Below are positions 53,239 through 61,827 of a stretch of DNA of 64,000 bases, one piece after another. The position numbers and the translations under genes were made by a program. The first letter of the stretch is position 1; the number at the start of each line of letters is the position of its first letter. The notes under the pieces are model-generated. The model did not search any database, was not told the origin of the DNA, and saw only the letters and a program-made list of their open reading frames with translations. Origin of the DNA: Amylostereum areolatum (Eukaryota > Basidiomycota > Agaricomycetes > Russulales > Stereaceae); contig SAXG01000123.1 in assembly GCA_012932865.1 (NCBI GenBank), positions 1-64,000 on the forward strand, given 5' to 3'.

Positions 53239-54491
53239 AAACCCTCCTTCTTCTCCTCCCCCTTCGGCTGAGCTTGAAGCGCGTCCATCACGCTTTTCCG
53301 ATCTTCGGCCGACAGGCTCCTAGCCCAGGCAGTGGGTGTCTCGAACGTCTGTGCTCGAGCCTCCCGCTTTGGTGGTTCCGTGTACCGGTCCCTCCCCCAC
53401 ATGTCTCGGATGTTCTTCACGTCCACCCTGCAGTCCCGCACCTGGTGGCCATTCTGTCCACAGCGGAAGCATCGCCCCTTGATGTCGACACGGTTGACGT
53501 CCATCGGCTGACCTTTGCCACCATGCACCGTGCCGGTTCCATCGCGGCGCCATGGGACCTGCCCCCCTTGTTGCCCATTGGACGATCCTTGTCCTTTGGG
53601 TTTTTGGTTCTGCACGGGTCCACTGCGCTGGGTCTTAAGGTCCTCCCGCTCCTGTCGCAGACCGTCGATCAGGATGATGCGCTCTTTGAGGTCCTCATAT
53701 TTCTGAGGAACGTGGCCGCTGTCGTAGATGGAGTCAATGGTCCGATAGTAGACGTTGTGTTTGAGCAGCTGCATGAGGTGGATAGGGTCCTGCGCCGTGG
53801 AGTATCCTGCCTTCCTTGCGAGTTGCTCGAACTTGGCGAAGTATTCATGGGCAGTGGTACCCTTCGTCTGTTTGAACCCGTCCAGTTCGACTGCGGCACG
53901 GTGCTGCTCATTGACGTCGGTGAAGGCCCCTTTGAGTGCTTTGTGGAAGTCCACCCAGGCGACCATGGCTCCATTGGCCAAGTGTGCATCCTCATACTCG
54001 GCCTTCCAGGTGCGTGCTGCCTCCCCCGTCATGTAGGTGAGAATGAAGAGGACTTTGTCCTTGTCCGTCACGAGGTCATCCTCAGCGGCTCGCATGTATT
54101 CCTCGCACGACCGCATCCAGTCATTGAAGTCCTCTCGTTTCCCAGAGAAGCCTTCAGGAGTTTTTGCGTGGACTTTCTTTCGGGGGGGTCTGGCGGCGGC
54201 GGCGGCTGGGGCACTAACAGTGACCGCAGGGGGGTTGACGGTGATGGGGGGGGCTGTGACGTTGACGGTGGGGGGTGGCAGGTTGAGGGCAGCAACAAGC
54301 ACGGCAGGGATGGCGACCCATCGGCCATTTACTTCCATGAGCCAGGCATTGTCGGTGCCGTTATTCATGTGTTGGATGGGAGAGCCAGTTTGGCCGATGA
54401 CGATGTTCCATGTTCCACCGATTTCGGTGCAGTTGGTAAGTTCGGCGGGGAGAGGGGGTTGAGGGTCGGTGCGGATCCACTGGGCAGCCAT
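53235..54491 (-). CDS. Gag (capsid-nucleocapsid) protein
   Basis: 418 codons from ATG at 54491 (MAAQWIRTDPQPPLPAELTN). The centre matches the retrotransposon Gag fold: FSGKREDFNDWMRSCEEYMR, DKVLFILTYMTGEAARTWKA, WVDFHKALKGAFTDVNEQHR, AAVELDGFKQTKGTTAHEYF and AKFEQLARKAGYS. A CCHC zinc knuckle follows, CFRCGQNGHQVRDC. It ends GEEKKEGF, stop at 53235-53237. The same frame is open for another 102 codons upstream of this ATG (to the TAA at 54798-54800), with acidic sequence NGSDSSSDSDTDVEDENCYI and TEADFNLIAASALPPVTDED that looks coding. So Gag may be longer and begin by read-through. Confidence 0.92.
   Translation of the reverse strand: MAAQWIRTDPQPPLPAELTNCTEIGGTWNIVIGQTGSPIQHMNNGTDNAWLMEVNGRWVAIPAVLVAALNLPPPTVNVTAPPITVNPPAVTVSAPAAAAARPPRKKVHAKTPEGFSGKREDFNDWMRSCEEYMRAAEDDLVTDKDKVLFILTYMTGEAARTWKAEYEDAHLANGAMVAWVDFHKALKGAFTDVNEQHRAAVELDGFKQTKGTTAHEYFAKFEQLARKAGYSTAQDPIHLMQLLKHNVYYRTIDSIYDSGHVPQKYEDLKERIILIDGLRQEREDLKTQRSGPVQNQKPKGQGSSNGQQGGQVPWRRDGTGTVHGGKGQPMDVNRVDIKGRCFRCGQNGHQVRDCRVDVKNIRDMWGRDRYTEPPKREARAQTFETPTAWARSLSAEDRKSVMDALQAQPKGEEKKEGF
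53238..53244 (-). promoter_or_regulatory. Likely -1 ribosomal frameshift site between Gag and Pol
   Basis: In the Gag frame the RNA reads G GGT TTT TGA. GGGTTTT fits the X XXY YYZ rule for tandem -1 slippage, lies directly before the Gag stop, and slippage enters the Pol frame (TTG AGG GGG CTG). No downstream structure was modelled. Confidence 0.7.
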
Positions 54492-54797
54492 GATTGGTTC
54501 GTCGAGGTCGGAGAAGTCTTCGTCGGTGACAGGCGGTAGGGCGGAGGCGGCGATGAGGTTGAAGTCGGCTTCAGTGAGGTCGTCTTGGCTTTCGTTGGCG
54601 AAGTACCAACTGATGCCACTTGTTTGGGTTGCTACGAAGGCAACTTCGACAGTGGTGTCTCCGAGTTGGACAAAGAAGTCGTTTCCTCGTTCAGTGAAGC
54701 CTAGAGGGAGGGGATATATGTAGCAGTTTTCGTCCTCAACGTCGGTGTCTGAGTCAGAACTGGAGTCGGAGCCGTTGAGTCCGAACGAGGGAATTGT

Positions 54798-55199
54798 TTA
54801 TAAGTGGGTGAGGTCGATGACCTCTGGCTGGGTGAGGTCGATGACCTCTGGCTCTGGTGTGGGGCTGGGGGTGTTGCCTGGTGTAAGGAGGCGGTGGGTG
54901 TGTCGAGTGTCCACTGGTATTTTCTCGTTGGGCGCGTAGAAGGACTTTGGGGGTTGCTCGAGTTTGTAGCGGTAGGTGACGTATGGGCAGGAGTAGACGT
55001 AGAGGTTTCCGTTTCCTTGTTCGCTTATTTTGAGGCGATAGAAGTGGATGTCTATGATGGAGTCTTCAAGTTCTTCTACGCCGAGGGCGACCTTCCAATT
55101 GTGCCAGGCCCAGGGGTCTTTAGATTCGTTGATGAGGGAGATGATAGCGTCGTGGCTGATGGGGATGAATTCTTGTACTTGCGAGCGCCAATCTTCCAT
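54798..55199 (-). CDS. Extra chromovirus frame with two tandem SUMO-interacting-like motifs
   Basis: 133 residues from ATG at 55199 (MEDWRSQVQEFIPISHDAII), between the 5' LTR and Gag. It continues SLINESKDPWAWHNWKVALG, VEELEDSIIDIHFYRLKISE and LYVYSCPYVTYRYKLEQPP, probably a small folded domain, then a Pro/Thr-rich linker and two copies of PEVIDLT (54808-54854, from a 24-bp tandem duplication). VIDLT followed or preceded by acidic residues is the classical SUMO-interacting motif. It stops with TAA at 54798-54800, in the same frame as Gag. I know no named family for the domain. Function is inferred: binding of SUMO or SUMOylated chromatin proteins. Confidence 0.6.
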   Translation of the reverse strand: MEDWRSQVQEFIPISHDAIISLINESKDPWAWHNWKVALGVEELEDSIIDIHFYRLKISEQGNGNLYVYSCPYVTYRYKLEQPPKSFYAPNEKIPVDTRHTHRLLTPGNTPSPTPEPEVIDLTQPEVIDLTHL

Positions 55200-55670
55200 G
55201 CACGAGCCCCCAGTCGAAATGGTTACTCTGTGCGGCAAGGGAAGATTTTGTCGAGGGAAGGTGGTTCTATTATGAGATCGCAAGACGGTCTGCCTCAGTC
55301 TTCTCGACCTGTTGGCTGTCTCTTCGTCTAGGGGACACGAGCCCAAAGACTTCCTAAACCGCTTTCCTTTCGCCGCTTTTACTCGTTTCCTACACCGAAG
55401 GTGCACCTTCTACTGTCACCTCTGAGCTTTCAACTCCTGGTATTGGAGAGTCTCGAGTAGGTGTAACGTTTCGAGGAAACGTCAAGCCGGCACCGGTATA
55501 CGTGCGCACGACCACAATGTCAGGGTAACGAGTCGCGTACTCTGGGGGCAACGGTCTAGGGCGGCACGGGGGAAGAACAAGGTCAGTACCAGACGGGTAC
55601 TACTACTACTACGCTACAGTACGTAGGGACGGTCGTAGGGTGGTGCAAGAGTAAACATATCTCGAGCTTA

Positions 55671-56128
55671 TGTCAGCAACGACTAGTGCGACAGCACCAA
55701 GTTACGACACAGCTGACTAGAAGATGAGGACGACAGAGGGGAGCCGATCAGACACGGCGACAGACAAGGGAAAGCAAGCAAAGTCGGTAGAATTGACTAG
55801 CTCGAGATAAGGAATAAGTACAGCGAGAGCGAGCCTTATATACACAAGAGGAGAGAGACTTAGGTAAGCAACCAATACACGGCGATCAGTAAGCAGACCA
55901 AGTATAAGTAAGCAGTCGTATGTAAAAGAGCACAGCATGAGTCAGTATCGTACAGCATGAGTCAAGAGAAAGGAGTCAGACCCGGACCGAGATGAGTCAC
56001 GTGGGTCCGGGCGGGATATAGATGAGCCGGGTCCGGGCCAAGGTGGAGCCGGACCGGTGATAAGTTGATAAGTCCTAAAGCGTGTAACCGATGTAAAGTA
56101 AAAAGAAAATTATAGACCGTTCATGACA
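55671..56128 (-). repeat. 5' LTR of the chromovirus
   Basis: 458 bp, apparently identical to the copy at 48613. In the element's orientation it ends GTTGCTGACA directly before the internal region, which opens TAAGCTCGAGATATG. Contains the promoter (TATA-like gtatataagg). Confidence 0.95.
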
Positions 56129-57325
56129 AGAGGATAGCTCATAGCATGGAGAAGTCATAGTCGAGCTAGTACCCGTGAACCAAGTGCAGTGTGAGGCAAG
56201 CCGCACCACTAGCAACTGAACAGAAGTAGTGTATTAGTAGGGTATCGATGGGAAAGGTAGTACATAACCGATTAACTTGCGCCGCAAGTTTGCAGGCATG
56301 GCCGTTGTTGCCTTGTTCTGCCCGTCATGGGAATGATTGTATCCGGACTCGCGTACGGCACAAACCCACAAACTGATCCCAGCGATAACACGCTGGAACG
56401 TCACCGCTCAGCGTTCGGGATGAGATTGGGGCAAAGCCCCGCGTAACCATTGCGCTCCTGGGGACACTCACACAAGCGGTCAGTGTAAGAATATTTAGGC
56501 CCAAGTAAAATCAACTTACCTCCAAGACAAGAGAAATGCTTACTGCACATTGAGACAGCTGCAACAAATTTGCACTGGCAGCAGCATTGAGAGCGTCGAA
56601 AGCTCGACACTGCTCGAGCACAACAGCATCATGACGGGGTGGGTATGACGTGAGAGGATATCCTGAAAAGGCTATTTTTCCGTCCGGCAAGAACCCTTGA
56701 TTTTGGTGTAGCCTAACGTTTGCATGTAAACGCTTGACCCGAGGCTGCCGCAAAGTTCCGACTTCGACGTTCGAACGCCGTACTTTACGATGCCTGATCT
56801 CGATCCTGGGATCGCTCGATGAAGCACACGCCACCTTCGCCGAGGCTACACACACACACAGAGCACCCACATGCACAAGAGCGCAAACGCGACGTCCGCA
56901 CATATGCAAGTACTTGAGTACGGAACGGACGACGTCGCGCGGCCGGGGCGACAATAAGGAGTCAGGGCTGGGCGGTGATAGTAAAACGAAAGGCGCGGGC
57001 GCGGGCGGGACGAGTGCGATAGGGGTTCCTTATGATGATGGATAACAACTGTAGTCTGTAGGGGGAAAGGTGTGGGGTAAAGGTGTGGATAGGATGAAAA
57101 GCATCGAAAGCAGGCCACGACCCGACTCGCGTCCTCTCGATCGGGGGGGGGGGGGGGGGGGGGGTAAGTACGCGACTATGCGTGCATCCGTGCGTCGACG
57201 GTCCCCTGGCGGGGCGAGTGCCTGCGCCTGCGCGGCAGACTCGTACCCCGTCTGCGATAGCAAATCTCAGCACTGACGAGATAAATCATGTATGTATGTG
57301 GTACATACCGTTATTAGCTTAGAGC
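56129..57325. other. Intergenic; possible minor gene remnant
   Basis: Nothing certain. On the minus strand a frame RHDAVVLEQCRAFDALNAAA, SANLLQLSQCAVSISLVLE, with a plausible intron and an end CPQERNGYAGLCPNLIPNAER at 56401, could be the tail of a small cysteine-containing protein, but no family is recognised. Confidence 0.3.
57143..57164. repeat. Homopolymer of 22 G
   Basis: A run of 22 guanines. Its length is likely to be unreliable in the assembly. Confidence 0.8.
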
Positions 57326-58462
57326 TCACAGCTTCGCCTTCGGCGACGACGGCACCATCTTCATGTGGATCCCGGTCGCGACCAGGCGGTGGTGCATATC
57401 GTCCCATATCTGCACCCACACACCGAAACAGGATTCCACAAAGAAAGAAAAAGAGGAGGAGGGGCAGGGGCAGGCAGGAGGAGAAAGAGAAAGAGCCACG
57501 GAGGACGACGCGGTCAGAATCAAACTCGAGGGACGGACGACGGAGGCGGAGGCGGAGGCGGAGGGAGGGACTCGGACTGACCTCGCACCGCGCGGACGAG
57601 ATCCGCGCGCCGACGGTCATCGTCGTGTTCACGATTCGCAGGTGGCATCCCCTGGAAAGCGAAAGATGCGCGGCGTCGCGTCGCGTCGATCAATCGCCGG
57701 TGTACGACTCGCGGGTTTCGGGGGACGAGGGGGGGTGGAGAGGGTGGAGAGGGTGGAGAGGGAGGAGAGGGGGAGGAGAGGGGAGGAGAGGAGGAGGAGA
57801 GGGGAGGGGGGGAGGGGGGAGGTGAGGGAGAGAGGAGGAGGAGGAGGGGGGGGAGGAGAGGGGAGGAAGGAAAGGAAATAGAAAGGAAGGGGACGTACGC
57901 CGGTGCGGGCGCGTGATAGACCGTGTTGATCGCCTGGGAGACGGTGCCGCCCCTGCCCGCGGCGCCGAGCACGATGGACGTGCATCTGCGCGGACGGATG
58001 TCAGAAACGTCGCGGGGAGTCTGTGTGTGTCAGGGAAGGGCGGACGGACGCACATGTCGATCAAGAACGCCGTGCACCCGCCGTGCATGCTCCCGCCCCC
58101 GTTCAACATATCTGAAGAGCAGAAAAGGCGCCCCGCGCGAAGGGAGAACGGTCAGCAACCGCGTCCTCTCTCTCGGCAAAACAGCCCACGCGTCCCCGCC
58201 CGAACGCGCACCCACCCTCGTCCACGTCGAGCTCCATGACGACCACCCACTCCTCCCGCGCGGCCGCGGCGGCGTCCGCCTTCGCGCGCCGCCCGACCTC
58301 GGCCACCGCGAGCCGGCGCGCGACGGGCAGGGCGAAGCCGGCGGTGTAGGACGCGCCGTGGCCGAAGAAGAGCTGCATGAGGTCGAGCACGGTTTGTTTG
58401 GCTTCGGTGGGGGCGTTGCCGGGGAGGGAGGAAGCGGAGGGGGGGAGGGAGGGGGTGGGCAT
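57326..58462 (-). CDS. Hotdog-fold thioesterase (PaaI/ACOT13-like)
   Basis: Acyl-CoA thioesterase-type protein of about 200 residues. Exons give MPTPSLPPSASSLPGNAPTE, KQTVLDLMQLFFGHGASY, EEWVVVMELDVDE, the active-site block DMLNGGGSMHGGCTAFLIDM (HGG turn with the D/N-terminal helix), CTSIVLGAAGRGGTVSQAIN, TVYHAPAPA, after further introns GDRLRIVNTTMTVGARISSA, and IWDDMHHRLVATGIHMKMVP ending SSPKAKL, stop at 57326. GGSMHGGCTAFLID is diagnostic for the 4HBT/PaaI family. At least five introns. An intron between 57910 and 57690 consists mostly of an impure (gga)n tract. Substrate unknown. Confidence 0.85.
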
Positions 58463-59165
58463 TGTGGATGGGTGGGGACGGAGAGGGGAGGGAGAGGGAG
58501 AGGGAGGGGAATAAAAGGCGGGGGTGGGGACGGGATTCGGAGGACCGGAGAGGCGCGCACCCGAGCGACGTGTCTGTCCATTCACGTGTACGTCCCTCCC
58601 TGACACTGGCAGATGCGTTTGAATACGACATGAAGAACTGACGAGGGGGGTTCGCGACCGCGACGGTACAATGATAACATTCTAATATCCTGAGCGAAGC
58701 ACAACTGAAGCACACGCGTAGTAAGTATGCACGCGCCTCTGAATCGACTCTCGACCATGCACCACCCTCCTCCCGGCCCCCCGCATTGACACGAGTCGCG
58801 CGCGCCACTGGAGTCGGGATCGGGGAGCGCACAGAGGCGGACATCGGGCGGCGTCGACGAGGACCTGTGAGCCGAGGCCGCTGAGAGAGCGATGGGACGG
58901 GATTGCGGTCAGTCGATCCAGCGGGTCAGTACTAGGTGGTTCGCCGGTCTCCTGAATCCCGGACCCGGAAACAAAGACGCATCCGTCCCGCTTTGGGGAC
59001 GAAACGAGGGGCCGGCCGGCCGGAGCCACCCGGCGGCGGTCGCGTGCGCCCGAATCTGGGCCATAAACGCGCTCTTCAAGTCTTTGCCCCCCACCCACCC
59101 ACCACCACCACCACCACCACCACCACCTCCTCCTCCTCCCATCTCCCGCCCTCTCTCCGCCCACG
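58463..59165. other. Divergent promoter region with a trinucleotide microsatellite
   Basis: Shared upstream region of the thioesterase (minus) and NEDD8 (plus) genes. A (cac/cca)n then (tcc)n microsatellite at 59090-59140 lies 25-75 bp before the NEDD8 start, in its likely 5' UTR. Confidence 0.6.
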
Positions 59166-59719
59166 ATGATGATCAAAGTCAAGGTCAGCCCCCCCCTCTA
59201 ACGCGCTTCTTTCCCCCTCTTTCTCATCTCCTCTCCCCCGACAGACGCTGACAGGCAAAGAGGTGCGAAGTGGCGTGGCGTCCACGTCCGCGTCCTCCTG
59301 AAACTCCCCACACTCACATGCTCCTCGCCCTCGCACACGCAGATCGAGCTCGACATCGACCCCGATGACAAGGTACGCCACCCCGCGCCACTCCCCTCTC
59401 CCCTCGTCCCCGCATCTCACCCCCATCGCCCTCACCCCGCCCCCGCCCCAGATCACGCGCATCAAAGAGAAAGTCGAGGAGCAATCCGGCGTGCCCCCGC
59501 CCCAACAGCGCCTCATCTTCTCCGGCCGCCAGATGTGCGTTCCCCTCCCCCCCTCCCCGCTCCCCGCTCCCCGCGCGTGCGCCGTTCTCCCTTTTCGTTT
59601 CGTTCCCTGACCCCGCGAGCGCGCCCAGGCCGGACGAGAAGATGGCGAAGGAGTTCAACATCACCGCCGGCGCCGTCCTCCACCTCGTCCTCGCCCTCCG
59701 CGGCGGCGTCCGCTGCTGA
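59166..59719 (+). CDS. RUB1: NEDD8/Rub1 ubiquitin-like modifier
   Basis: Small modifier conjugated to cullins. Five short exons join as [22 protein letters not shown]/, [40 protein letters not shown] and [14 protein letters not shown], followed by a three-residue tail VRC before TGA at 59719. The tail must be removed by a NEDD8 protease to expose GlyGly. Ala at the position before LRGG (VLALRGG), where ubiquitin has Arg72, identifies NEDD8 rather than ubiquitin. The ATG may be at 59166 or 59169 (ATGATG); the second fits the family better. Confidence 0.93.
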
Positions 59720-60125
59720 TGCCCGATCCCCGCCTGCCCGCCTCTTCTCCCCTCGTCCTCTTCCCGTCCCGTCCCGTCCCATCGCCCACCATCGCCTACC
59801 GTCCACACGTCGCCCCACGCCATCCTCGACGGGAAGCGGAAGCGGAAGCGAAGGAGAGCGGATACTAGTAGAAGGGCAGGGCAGGGCAGGAGGGGCAGGT
59901 TGTACCCCTGCGCGATCGCGACGAGAGAGAAGGTGGACGAAGCGCGCCTGTGTCTGTGTCCGTGTCCGTGTCTGTGTCGTGTTGTATGTATCCCGAACGC
60001 CCCCGGTCTGTACATCTCATAGAATCGAAATCGCAATCGAAAATCGAACGAAATCTCCCCGCCCGCCGCCCGCCCGCGTGAGACCCCCGACCCCCCGAAT
60101 GACTTAAATAATGTCCCCCGCTCGC
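59720..60125. other. 3' flanks of NEDD8 and the AlkB-like gene
   Basis: About 400 bp between convergent stops. Contains gtgtctgtgtccgtgtcc repeats (59948-59980) and no gene. Confidence 0.45.
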
Positions 60126-61296
60126 TCACGCCCCGACGACGTCCGCCCCGGGCAGCATCCACCGAAACGTGACGCTCACCCGCGCCTTCCGCGGCACCCA
60201 CACCGGCCGCGCTCCCCCCTCCCCCTCCCCGTCCCCCCCCCTCCTCCGCCTCGACCCAGTCCCCCCGCCCGGCCCTCGATCCCGTGCGTCCACCGATACC
60301 GCGCCTCGCCCGTCAGCGCCACGATCCCGCCCTCGGGCACATACACGTCCCACCTCTCCCCTCCCCTCCCCCTCCCCCCTCCCCCTCGCCCACCTCGCCC
60401 TCGCCCGCCCCGCCCGCCCGCACCTTCAAAAACCGCATCACGCACCCGCTCCCCGTGCCCACCCCCACGATCCCCTCCCCGTACCGTCCCACGAGATCCA
60501 CGTGGTCCCCGATCCCCTCCCCGACCGCGTACAGGTTCACGATCGCCTGCCGCGCCCTCCGCTCCCCCGCCCCCTCCCCGAACACGGCCCGGAACGCCTC
60601 CGCCCCCACCGCCCCCCTCAGCATCCCCGCCAACTCCCTCCCGAGCGCCTCCAGCGCCGCCGGCAGCCCCTGCCCCTGCCCCTTCCCTTTCCCTCCATTC
60701 CCTCCCTTCCCCTCCCCTCCTTCCCCCTCTTCATCTTCCCCCTCCCCCTCCCCCTCGCCCTCGCCCTCCCCCTCCCCCGCCCTCCCAAAAAGCATCACCT
60801 GATTCACCTGATTCGCCCGATCCGCCCGATCCGCCTCCCCACCAAAAAACGCCCGCATGCACCCCGCCCGCACCCGCTCCGCCCGCGCCCGCGCGAGCCG
60901 CGCCCCGGGATCGAAGTACAGCCCCGGGATCGGCGGACACGTCCGGCGCGCGACCCGTTCGTGCGCGCCCGGCGCGCTGGGGATCGGCGGGATGGCGCGA
61001 GGGGGAGGGGCAGGGGGAGGGGCTTGCGTCGGGGCAGGGGGGGGGGCTTGCGTCGGGGCAGGGAGAGGGGCTTGCGTCGGGGCAGGGAGAGGGGCCAGGA
61101 TGGTATGAATCGAGGGGGATGTGCGCGGCGACGTCCTCTCCGTCTCCGCCTCCATGGGCTCGTCGAACAGCGAATCCGGACTCCAATCCTCCTCCTCCTC
61201 CTCTTCCTCCCGATCCACGTCCACGTCCGTGCGAATCGTGAGCGCGCCCGGAGCGCGCGAGGGAGTCGGGTTCGTGTTCATGTCGAGAGCGGTCAT
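60126..61296 (-). CDS. AlkB-like 2OG-Fe(II) dioxygenase
   Basis: Predicted nucleic-acid or protein demethylase of the AlkB clan. ATG at 61296 (MTALDMNTNPTPSRAPGAL). A long acidic and Pro/Ala-rich linker (with PLPAPTQA repeats) leads to CPPIPGLYFDPGARLARAR, MRAFFGGEADRADRANQVNQ, a low-complexity Gly/Glu insert, and the catalytic core: IVNLYAVGEGIGDHVDLVGR (HxD), YGEGIVGVGTGSGCVMRF, then after an intron VYVPEGGIVALTGEARYRWT-HGI (distal His) and finally KARVSVTFRWML (Arg pair binding 2-oxoglutarate), stop at 60126. The join before KARVSVTFR crosses G-runs (60215-60270) and needs either an intron or an indel. GEARYxWTHGI and RxSxTFR are signatures of fungal AlkB homologues. Catalytic residues are all present. 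Confidence 0.85.
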
Positions 61297-61827
61297 GGTC
61301 GTGGTCGCTCAGTACTGAAACGTGTTCACGCTGGCCATCGCATGAACAACGCGCTCGATCAGACGTCGACGCGACATCTTGACATCTCCTCATCTCCGCG
61401 CGCGGTCGTCCAAGTCGATACAATGATGGCAAGGGCTGATATTACCGTATGACATCTACCCCCCGTCCGTAGAAGTACATACTTGGGGCGCATAGTGTAC
61501 GGGGGCTGGTACAGGAGATTTCGCATCTCCCTCCAAAATTAACGAGTTCGAGTGGGGTATAAGCTAAAGAAAAAGGTATCCGAGGCCGCACGAAAACGGC
61601 CGCGACGTGGCAACAACAACACGGCAAACATCCCCCCTCCGCAAGTACAAATCGCAAGGTAAGCATGAAAACACAACGCGAGAGCAAGAGGCCGACAACA
61701 TTAGGTAGGGGATCGCAAGATTAAAGAGCGTGGTAGGGTACTTCAAGGCGGCGAAGAGCAACTCATCGTCCATTTTGATCGCAAAACCCGGGAACATGGC
61801 AAAATGTGGAAAGGGTATCGCATTCGC
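61297..61827. other. Promoter of the AlkB-like gene and 3' end of the P450 gene
   Basis: About 530 bp between two minus-strand genes, with no supported coding sequence. Confidence 0.45.

Larger units (their letters stand above)
48613..56128 (-). mobile_element. Complete Ty3/Gypsy chromovirus, 7.5 kb
   Basis: Two LTRs of 458 bp (48613-49070 and 55671-56128) appear identical over their length and enclose 6.6 kb of internal DNA read on the minus strand: an extra frame, Gag, and Pol with protease, reverse transcriptase, RNase H, integrase and chromodomain in the Gypsy order. Such LTR identity and an open Pol point to a recent insertion. The flanks are cctat on the left and agagg on the right, so no target duplication is present. 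The PBS adjoining the 5' LTR is not an obvious tRNA complement, which would allow the self-priming known for some fungal chromoviruses. Confidence 0.95.

Noticed and set aside
56401..56954. Possible small cysteine-rich secreted protein or hydrophobin
   Set aside because: The cysteine spacing does not fit the eight-Cys hydrophobin pattern, no signal peptide is visible, and frames around it are equally open.
60111..61452. Plus-strand Pro/Arg-rich frames of 370-430 codons
   Set aside because: Antisense shadows of the AlkB-like gene, which has conserved catalytic motifs on the minus strand.
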